From the NCBI GenBank assembly GCA_013139225.1, contig WTBG01000061.1:1-6659 (forward strand): a stretch of DNA of 6,659 nucleotides. Reading direction: 5' to 3'. Under the pieces are notes generated by a model. The model was not told the DNA's origin and ran no database searches. It saw only the letters and a list, made by a program, of their open reading frames with translations. This stretch comes from Deltaproteobacteria bacterium. GTDB taxonomy: Bacteria; Desulfobacterota; WTBG01. This document shows, in pieces, positions 1-4,288 of this stretch. Each line of letters opens with the position of its first letter. The stretch's first letter is position 1. Made by a program: the position numbers and the translations under genes.

Positions 1-405
1 CTAAACGTTGAATTCCTTGCCATGAGTGTTGATAGCGTTTTCTCGCATAAAGTATGGCAGGAAAAAGAACTATCCAAAATGGTTAAAGGTGGTGTCCCCT
101 ACCCCATGCTCTCTGATGCTGGCGGAAAAATAGGAGAGATATATGGAGTTTACGATGAAGAAGCAGGAGTAGACATCCGCGGTCGTTTTATCATTGATCC
201 TGATGGAACAATCCAGGCAATGGAGGTTCTTGCACCTCCCGTTGGTCGCAACGTTGAAGAGTTAACCAGACAGATTCAGGCATTTCAATGTGTAAGAGAT
301 TCAAATGGCAAAGAAGCAACCCCAGCAGGCTGGCACCCGGGCAAACAAACTCTTAAACCGGGTCCGGATTTAGTATGCAAAGTTTGTGAAATTTGGGAAC
401 CATAG
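1..405 (+). CDS. Peroxiredoxin (AhpC/Prx family), 3' part
   Basis: The reading frame is open from base 1, so the gene starts upstream. About 60 N-terminal residues, including the peroxidatic Cys motif, are missing from the window. The visible 134 residues match the second half of an AhpC-type thiol peroxidase: an AMSVDSVFSHKVW stretch (like AVSTDTHFTHKAW of AhpC), then RGRFIIDPDGTIQA, then a C-terminal arm with GWHPGKQTLKPGPDLV. The family reduces H2O2 and alkyl hydroperoxides in the cytoplasm. At the place where 2-Cys AhpC proteins carry the resolving cysteine (VCPA) this protein reads ATPA. Instead it has a Cys at bases 289-291 and a CKVC pair near the end (376-387). The superoxide reductase gene follows after 34 nt with no terminator between them, so the two probably form an operon. 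The family call is firm; the partner reductase is not known. Confidence 0.93.
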   Translation, partial: LNVEFLAMSVDSVFSHKVWQEKELSKMVKGGVPYPMLSDAGGKIGEIYGVYDEEAGVDIRGRFIIDPDGTIQAMEVLAPPVGRNVEELTRQIQAFQCVRDSNGKEATPAGWHPGKQTLKPGPDLVCKVCEIWEP

Positions 406-439
406 TCAATAAATCAATTTTGTTAAAAGGAGTAGCGTT

Positions 440-832
440 ATGAAAAGACTAGGAGATTTCGTTCAAGCAGCAGATTGGAAGCAAGAAAAACATGTTCCAG
501 TTATAGAATGTCCAGGTGCGGTAAAATCTGGAGAATCATTTGAAGTCAGGGCAACAGTGGGGAAGGAGATTGCACACCCCAACACCACTGAACATCACAT
601 TCGCTGGATCAGATTGTTCTTTCAACCGGAAGGGGGAAAAACCTTACACATCGGGAATTTTGAATTTTGCGCCCATGGCGAATCACCCGAAGGACCAAAC
701 ACTGGTCCTGTACACACCGATTCTCAGGTCTCTGCTGCTCTCAAAATTACTAAACCCGGTGTTGTTTACGCCATTAGTTATTGCAACATTCACGGACTCT
801 GGGGAGGATTTAAAGAAATTAAGATGGCTTAA
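440..832 (+). CDS. sor: Superoxide reductase (neelaredoxin, one-iron class)
   Basis: This 130-residue cytoplasmic enzyme reduces superoxide to H2O2 without making O2, using rubredoxin-type electron donors. The Fe(His)4Cys site can be read directly: E16-K17-H18 (EKHVP motif), H46 and H52 six residues apart, and C115-x2-H118 in CNIHGLW. Glu16 and Lys17 match the conserved second-shell pair next to the first His. There is no N-terminal CxxC/CC desulforedoxin domain, so this is the one-iron neelaredoxin class rather than two-iron desulfoferrodoxin. The length is normal for the class. The start is supported by AAGGAG at 427-432, seven bases before ATG. It lies 34 nt behind a peroxiredoxin that could remove its H2O2 product. 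A rubredoxin-like protein at 2687 could be an electron donor, but that is inference. Confidence 0.96.
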   Translation: MKRLGDFVQAADWKQEKHVPVIECPGAVKSGESFEVRATVGKEIAHPNTTEHHIRWIRLFFQPEGGKTLHIGNFEFCAHGESPEGPNTGPVHTDSQVSAALKITKPGVVYAISYCNIHGLWGGFKEIKMA

Positions 833-846
833 CTAGCCCCTTCATG

Positions 847-1093
847 TAACTATTCACCACAGAGATCGCCCCAGATAAATAGCTTCGCCATGGTGAAATA
901 AACACTGCTCCACTTGTACAATCTACTCCTTACACAAACAAGCCATATCACATGGTAAACATTTAACGGGGCAGGCAGAGCACACTGAGAATAATAAAAT
1001 AAAAAGCGTAAATTCATTTTTGCCAGTTGGATTGGGAATCCACACGCAGCAAAGCATTTTATCACCTCCGCGAACTCAGTGGTTTCTGCGTTA
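847..1093. repeat. Decayed element with imperfect inverted ends; intergenic region 833-1140
   Basis: This 308-base gap contains no convincing gene. Its two ends are imperfect inverted copies. Reading inward, the left end has TAAC, five bases, then ACCACAGAGATCGC (856-869). The right end, read on the other strand from 1093, has TAAC, six bases, then ACCACTGAGTTCGC (1083-1070). The 14-base cores differ at two positions. The core resembles the ACCACAGAG-type interspersed repeats seen in many low-GC anaerobe genomes (recalled, not searched). No transposase is encoded, so it looks like a non-autonomous or decayed element. On the minus strand the right end supplies a strong ribosome-binding sequence before a 44-codon Cys-rich reading frame (1057-923), treated as a finding rather than a gene. 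A possible promoter for the next operon is TTAAAC (1109-1114) with TACATA (1131-1136), but it is weak. Confidence 0.5.
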
Positions 1094-1173
1094 AATTAAT
1101 GAGTAAGGTTAAACAGTTACCTCTCCTTTTTACATAGTAATTGCTTAGAAAAATGAAACGGGGGTTGATAGAA

Positions 1174-1668
1174 GTGGGAAAGAGTGAAAACAATGATCAA
1201 TCTATCTTAGAAGAAAATGTTATAAAATACTTGAAAGATCATAGACAGTGTGTAATTGGAACATCTCTAAATGATACACCATTTGTTGCAAAGGTTTATT
1301 ATTACTACATTTCCAATTACGAGCTTGTCTTCTCGACCTTCTCTCATTTAAATAAATTCAAAAATATACTTAAGAATCCTAAAATTGCGATCTTCATTGA
1401 TGATGGCAGCCCGGCAAACTGCTTGCACTATCAGGGAACTGCCGAACTTATCACATCACATGAGGAGATCGACAAACTGAGGGAGTATATCTTAACACAG
1501 GACCCCCCTTTTCGTAAATTCATGAAACGATCTGACATCAAATTTTTCAAGGTTAAACCTCATACCATATACTACACTGATTATCAGAAAAAGCTCTTTT
1601 ATCGAGATGTTCTGAAGCTAGATAACAACATGCATATTACAGAAGTGAATAACGAAAGGATTTTTTAA
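1174..1668 (+). CDS. Pyridoxamine 5'-phosphate oxidase-family flavoprotein (FMN split barrel)
   Basis: This is a 164-residue protein of the PNPOx-like FMN-binding split-barrel superfamily. The diagnostic block is residues 50-75, ELVFSTFSHLNKFKNILKNP and the strand after it. It corresponds to the family's strand, phosphate-binding Ser/Thr/Lys and N-x-P turn. Residues 85-92 (HYQGTAEL) and the late strand FKVKPHTIYY are also typical. Members bind FMN or related cofactors and act as small reductases or oxidases; substrate cannot be read from sequence. The start is uncertain. TTG 1141 and ATG 1153 extend the frame but lack a ribosome-binding site. GTG 1174 has GGGGG nine bases upstream, which can pair with the anti-SD by G-U wobble, so it is chosen here. 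It is the first gene of a tight operon with a ferredoxin (16-nt gap) and ferritin, suggesting a role in ferritin iron redox chemistry (inference). Confidence 0.85.
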   Translation: MGKSENNDQSILEENVIKYLKDHRQCVIGTSLNDTPFVAKVYYYYISNYELVFSTFSHLNKFKNILKNPKIAIFIDDGSPANCLHYQGTAELITSHEEIDKLREYILTQDPPFRKFMKRSDIKFFKVKPHTIYYTDYQKKLFYRDVLKLDNNMHITEVNNERIF

Positions 1669-1684
1669 ACCCTGAGGGATTATT

Positions 1685-1876
1685 ATGAATGGAATGAAAG
1701 TTGTTATAAACCAGGATATATGCAAATCGAGTGGTGAATGTATAAAGGTTTGCCCTCAAAAAGCAATTTCTGTCAAAGATGGAAAAACATCTATTGACTA
1801 TGAAAAATGTGACTCAGATGGAATATGTATTCCTGCCTGTCCTGAGGGTGCAATCACAACAGTCAAATCTGATTAA
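1685..1876 (+). CDS. Small two-cluster ferredoxin with substituted cluster ligands
   Basis: This 63-residue cytoplasmic electron carrier has the internal twofold repeat of clostridial-type 2[4Fe-4S] ferredoxins. The two motifs are C13-KSS-GE-C19-IKV-C23-P and C42-DSD-GI-C48-IPA-C52-P. The canonical motif is CxxCxxCxxxCP, but here the second Cys of each is replaced, by Ser16 in the first and Asp45 in the second. Asp at this position is known from Pyrococcus furiosus ferredoxin and Desulfovibrio africanus ferredoxin III, where the cluster can interconvert between [3Fe-4S] and [4Fe-4S]. Only six cysteines remain for two clusters. The length and the remaining pattern are intact, so this looks like design rather than decay. 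The start at ATG 1685 has GAGGG at 1674-1678; ATG 1694 is a weaker alternative. It sits between the flavoprotein and ferritin genes, which suggests electron transfer to one of them. Confidence 0.9.
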   Translation: MNGMKVVINQDICKSSGECIKVCPQKAISVKDGKTSIDYEKCDSDGICIPACPEGAITTVKSD

Positions 1877-1893
1877 GAAGGAGGTCAACCTTT

Positions 1894-2406
1894 ATGATCA
1901 AAGAAAAAATTCAAGATGCATTAAACGAACAGATAAATGCAGAACTTTACTCTTCCTACCTTTACCTGTCAATGTCTGCATATTTTGAATCAATTAACCT
2001 CAAAGGGTTTGCAAGCTGGATGAGGGTTCAAACACAGGAAGAATTGGTACATGCAATGAAGTTTTATGACTATCTCATTGAAAGAGGTGGCAAGGTGGTT
2101 CTATCATCAATTGAATCCCCTCCCACTGAATGGCCATCACCACTGGCAATATTCGAAAATGCCTATCAACACGAGCAGAAAGTTACAGGTTTAATAAATG
2201 AACTGGTTGATTTAGCCATCGCTGAGAAAGACCATGCAACAAACATTATTCTCCAATGGTTCGTATCCGAACAGGTTGAAGAAGAGGCATCAGCCGATGA
2301 AGTCGTGCAAAAGATCAAACTTATGGGGGACGCTCGTGGTGGTATATTTATGCTTGACCGTGAGCTCGCTCAACGTGTATTTACTCCCCCCACAGCAACA
2401 CAGTAA
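1894..2406 (+). CDS. ftnA: Non-heme ferritin (bacterial FtnA type)
   Basis: This 170-residue subunit belongs to the family that forms a 24-mer iron-storage cage, oxidising Fe(II) at a di-iron centre and laying down a ferric mineral core. The ferroxidase ligands fall at the same numbers as in E. coli FtnA: E17, E50, H53, E94 and Q127, with Y24 nearby. E49, E126 and E130 are also present and could form the third (C) iron site. There is no methionine ligand of the bacterioferritin kind, so it is not a heme ferritin. Length and four-helix pattern are complete, with a fifth short helix ending at RELAQRVF. The start has a perfect AAGGAGG at 1878-1884, nine bases before ATG. The gene is last in an operon behind a flavoprotein and a ferredoxin, with a 17-nt gap. 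Possible transcript-ending structures follow at 2422-2542. Confidence 0.97.
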   Translation: MIKEKIQDALNEQINAELYSSYLYLSMSAYFESINLKGFASWMRVQTQEELVHAMKFYDYLIERGGKVVLSSIESPPTEWPSPLAIFENAYQHEQKVTGLINELVDLAIAEKDHATNIILQWFVSEQVEEEASADEVVQKIKLMGDARGGIFMLDRELAQRVFTPPTATQ

Positions 2407-2421
2407 GTGAATACCAGGGAT

Positions 2422-2478
2422 TAACTGGAGTTGAATAATGAAAATATATTTTTCTGCTTATTTGGAAAACTCCAGTTA
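2422..2478 (+). repeat. 11-bp perfect inverted repeat downstream of ferritin
   Basis: TAACTGGAGTT (2422-2432) and AACTCCAGTTA (2468-2478) are exact reverse complements separated by 35 AT-rich bases. It begins 15 bases after the ferritin stop codon. No T-run follows the right arm, so it is not a classical Rho-independent terminator. It could stabilise the 3' end of the ferritin transcript, or mark the ends of a tiny decayed insertion. Confidence 0.5.
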
Positions 2479-2508
2479 GATTGCCCTGATGAAATTATTA
2501 ACAATACT

Positions 2509-2590
2509 GGATTCCCGCTTGCGCGGGAATGACACGTTTTTTCAATCGCTTCCATCCTTGCTTGTCATCCCTGCGAAAGCAGGGATCTAG
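2509..2590. repeat. Head-to-head pair of REP-like hairpins
   Basis: The left unit contains ATTCCCGC-TTGC-GCGGGAAT (2511-2530) followed by GACA. The right unit contains TGTC followed by ATCCCTGC-GAAA-GCAGGGAT (2567-2586). Each is an 8-bp perfect hairpin; the right one has a GNRA-type tetraloop. The units are imperfect reverse complements of each other, with ATGACA at 2529-2534 matching TGTCAT at 2563-2568. This is the widespread interspersed-repeat pattern of the type GTCATTCCCGC...GCGGGAATC. Such repeats are often spread by RAYT (REP-associated tyrosine) transposases, none of which is in the window. The left hairpin is followed six bases later by six T (2537-2542), so it may also terminate the ferritin operon. 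Confidence 0.7.
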
Positions 2591-2686
2591 GAACTAAAAG
2601 ACAACTTGAGTGTTGTAGATAAGCGAATAAATTCTTTCCTTAGTGATTTTTCGTGATCTTGTTATTCTAAGAAAGGAAGGTTTTCT

Positions 2687-2815
2687 ATGAAAAAATGGAG
2701 ATGTACCTCTTGTGGTTATATTTATGAAGGGGATAGTCCGCCGGAACTGTGTCCTATTTGCAAGATGCATAAATCGATGAAACCAGGATTACTTTTTGTT
2801 GAAGTTAAGAAATAA
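2687..2815 (+). CDS. Stand-alone rubredoxin-like protein (42 residues)
   Basis: This tiny protein consists of a single iron knuckle domain: W4-R-C6-TS-C9-GYIYEG, then P18-P19-E-L-C22-P-I-C25. Four cysteines in two CxxC pairs would bind one Fe(SCys)4 (or Zn). The 12-residue gap between the pairs matches the C-terminal rubredoxin domain of rubrerythrin. It does not match classical rubredoxin, which has a gap of about 29. The usual GYIYEG and LCPIC elements are intact. The start is supported by AAAGGAAGG at 2672-2680, six bases before ATG. No rubrerythrin four-helix coding sequence precedes it; the upstream DNA is repeats. It is therefore either a real minimal rubredoxin or the tail of a lost rubrerythrin with its own start; the good start signal favours a real gene. 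A weak promoter may be TTGAGT (2606-2611) with TAAATT (2628-2633). It may donate electrons to the superoxide reductase. Confidence 0.85.
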   Translation: MKKWRCTSCGYIYEGDSPPELCPICKMHKSMKPGLLFVEVKK

Positions 2816-2916
2816 CAGAGGAATTCACCATTATCCCAGATTCTGCAACAGGTATCAAAGCGAAATGCAGAAAACCGCAGCGAAATGTGCAATCAGCTTT
2901 AAAAAAGGAGGATGAT

Positions 2917-3123
2917 ATGTGTGTAGTAAAAATTTATATAGGTGAAAAAAAAGAAGAAAATAAGGTTATGGAAGAAGTAGTAAGCTACGAATTCAACTTA
3001 AGAGATAAAAGCTTAGATGCCCATCCTGTGTTGGGAGAAAGCAAAAGATTTGAATTCAAAAACATTGACAGGATAATTTGGTCTGAGAAGGATGATTCAT
3101 TAGTTATTGAAGGAAGTACTTAG
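2917..3123 (+). CDS. CooT-family small (nickel-binding) protein
   Basis: This 68-residue protein has the layout of the CooT family: an initial Met-Cys, K/R-x-Y-x near position 5, a short charged loop, VMEEV, a GE-x-K-x-F turn and a final I/V-rich strand. CooT of Rhodospirillum rubrum is a small dimeric protein linked to nickel insertion into CO dehydrogenase, and its Cys2 is the key nickel ligand. The equivalent Cys2 is present here. The start is ATG 2917 because AAGGAGG at 2905-2911 lies five bases before it; a GTG at 2887 would place this signal inside the gene. It follows the rubredoxin gene after 101 nt. No CO dehydrogenase is in view, but a RACo-type corrinoid activator lies downstream. 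The family call rests on pattern recognition of a short sequence; nickel binding is inferred. Confidence 0.75.
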   Translation: MCVVKIYIGEKKEENKVMEEVVSYEFNLRDKSLDAHPVLGESKRFEFKNIDRIIWSEKDDSLVIEGST

Positions 3124-3163
3124 TTTACATTTCTGTTAAGTAACAAGAATGATAATATTTTTT

Positions 3164-3308
3164 GGGATTGCTTCATCGGCCGCCAACCTCCACGCAAAGA
3201 CATTTTTAGATTATCACACCTACAGGTGAGGGATCCCTCTACTTGCAATGACAGGCCATCTTCACATCCTGTATTAACAATGCGATTAATTATTCTCCTT
3301 GCAATGAC
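3164..3308. repeat. Decayed interspersed-repeat remnants in the 3124-3359 gap
   Basis: This gap holds no gene. GGGATTGCTTCATCGGCCGC (from 3164) and CACGCAAAGACA just after it look like a degraded copy of the common GATTGCTTCGTC...CGCAATGACA interspersed repeat. CTTGCAATGAC occurs twice more, exactly, at 3242-3252 and 3298-3308. A perfect 12-base palindrome GAGGGATCCCTC lies at 3228-3239. The pieces read as a nest of partial repeat units. The repeat family is recalled rather than searched. Confidence 0.45.
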
Positions 3309-3341
3309 TTCCTTCTATTATACTTCACTATAAATATCAAC

Positions 3342-3353
3342 ATAACCGGGATT
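3342..3353 (+). promoter_or_regulatory. Shared 12-mer ATAACCGGGATT upstream of the membrane protein gene
   Basis: ATAACCGGGATT ends six bases before ATG 3360. The same 12 bases recur at 4020-4031, overlapping the proposed TTG start of the next gene. Both copies follow AT-rich stretches (CTATAAAT and TTATATATTTTTT). It may be a shared weak ribosome-binding region, an operator, or a duplicated leader. GGGA is the only Shine-Dalgarno-like part. Confidence 0.35.
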
Positions 3354-3359
3354 ATTATA

Positions 3360-3965
3360 ATGACCAAACAAATCCTCGATGAATTAAAAAGTCATTCTCC
3401 CTTTACTATTTTTGGAGCATTGACTGGAATAATTATTATTATACTTCTTAACAATATTAACATTCCTTCCAGGGTTTCCTTTAATATCTTTTATACCCTC
3501 CATCCAATACATGTTCTTCTGAGTGCACTTGTTACTGCTTCCATGTATGAACTTCACACAGGAGGCAAAATCAAGCTCTGGCTTCTGATCACAATCGGTT
3601 ATGTTGGTTCAATAGGCATAGCTACATTGAGTGATTCAATCATTCCATATATAGGAGAAGTTTTTCTTGATTTGCCAAACAGAGGCATTCATCTAGGTTT
3701 TATTGAAAAATGGTGGCTGGTAAATCCCCTTGCATTTCTCGGTATTTTAATAGCTTACTTTAGACCAGCGACAAAATTCCCTCACTTTGGACACGTCCTG
3801 TTAAGCACATGGGCATCACTTTTCCATATTATTATGGCTTTAGGTAGTTCATTACATTGGTTTGCCTATATGATTATTTTTATTTTTCTATTCATTTCTG
3901 TTTGGATACCTTGTTGTATAAGTGATATCATATTTCCTCTTCTATTTGTAAAAGAAAAAACTTGA
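3360..3965 (+). CDS. Uncharacterised His-rich polytopic membrane protein
   Basis: I do not recognise a named family. The 201 residues form five or six probable membrane helices, near residues 15-31, 47-64, 73-92, 120-134, 146-162 and 168-186. Potential metal or proton ligands sit in or at the ends of these helices: H48-P-I-H51, H66, D92, H142-F-G-H145, H156, H166, and a C185-C186-x2-D189 group near the end. This pattern would suit a metal or proton channel, or a heme-binding membrane protein, but no catalytic signature is visible. There is no cleavable signal peptide. The start at ATG 3360 is preceded by CCGGGA (3346-3351) eight bases upstream, a weak ribosome-binding site. The Cys-rich gene at 4030 follows after 64 nt. 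The surrounding genes handle Fe, Ni and corrinoid, which suggests but does not show a metal-related role. Confidence 0.8.
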   Translation: MTKQILDELKSHSPFTIFGALTGIIIIILLNNINIPSRVSFNIFYTLHPIHVLLSALVTASMYELHTGGKIKLWLLITIGYVGSIGIATLSDSIIPYIGEVFLDLPNRGIHLGFIEKWWLVNPLAFLGILIAYFRPATKFPHFGHVLLSTWASLFHIIMALGSSLHWFAYMIIFIFLFISVWIPCCISDIIFPLLFVKEKT

Positions 3966-4029
3966 AACACCCCCTCTCCCTTTATATGTTATGTATTAAA
4001 ATTATATATTTTTTGTGAAATAACCGGGA

Positions 4030-4245
4030 TTGACAAAAAGAAAATTGAACTGTAGAAATCATCCTGACAGACCAGCAGTTGCTGTTTGTCAGAAACATCA
4101 GTTGGGATATTGCAAGGAATGCTGCGACTGCCAAGACTTAACTGAATGCTGTGGCTGTTCCGATCCCAATCTTTATTGCAAATTCAGGAGTCAGTGCCTT
4201 ATCTGGGAACTCTCTAGAGAAAGAAGAAAAAGCGGAACAATCTAG
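4030..4245 (+). CDS. Small cysteine-rich, B-box-like zinc-binding protein
   Basis: This 71-residue protein has 11 Cys and 2 conserved-looking His. The first half reads C8-x2-H11-P, C20-x2-H23, G26-Y27-C28-x2-C31, the order of a B-box-type zinc finger. The second half adds C32, C34, C40-C41, C43, C50 and C56, enough for one or two further metal sites. The last 15 residues are charged and probably helical (WELSRERRK). I do not recognise a named family. No ATG is available: TTG 4030 directly follows an in-frame stop at 4021-4023 and one proline and one glycine codon, and has no spaced ribosome-binding site; TTG 4045 is the alternative. The start is therefore unsure, though the Cys/His spacing shows the frame is real. 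The corrinoid activator starts 43 nt downstream, suggesting co-transcription and perhaps a shared role. Confidence 0.75.
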   Translation: MTKRKLNCRNHPDRPAVAVCQKHQLGYCKECCDCQDLTECCGCSDPNLYCKFRSQCLIWELSRERRKSGTI

Positions 4246-4288
4246 ATTTAAAGAGCACTTTAATTCACACCAATGAAGGGGAATCTCC

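Noticed and set aside
540..836. 98-codon + strand frame inside superoxide reductase
   Set aside because: It overlaps a gene with all iron ligands in place, has no domain, and is a shadow of that gene.
850..1065. 71-codon minus-strand reading frame beginning KCFAACGFPIQ
   Set aside because: It fills the repeat element end to end, has no recognisable domain past the first 12 residues, starts at GTG without a spaced ribosome-binding site, and competes with another frame on the same strand.
1779..1988. 69-codon + strand frame across ferredoxin and ferritin
   Set aside because: It overlaps two well-supported genes in another frame; composition is not protein-like.
2859..2887. Direct repeat AGCGAAATG at 2859-2867 and 2879-2887
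   Set aside because: Only two 9-base copies 20 bases apart, with no further unit; could be chance or slippage, and no function is suggested. It is not a CRISPR array.
2887..2916. Upstream GTG start for the CooT-like gene
   Set aside because: It would place the AAGGAGG ribosome-binding site inside the gene and remove Met-Cys from the N-terminus, where the family needs it.
4248..4263. TTAAAG-AGCA-CTTTAA hairpin between the Cys-rich gene and the activator
   Set aside because: Only six AT-rich pairs and no T-run; too weak to call a terminator or operator.
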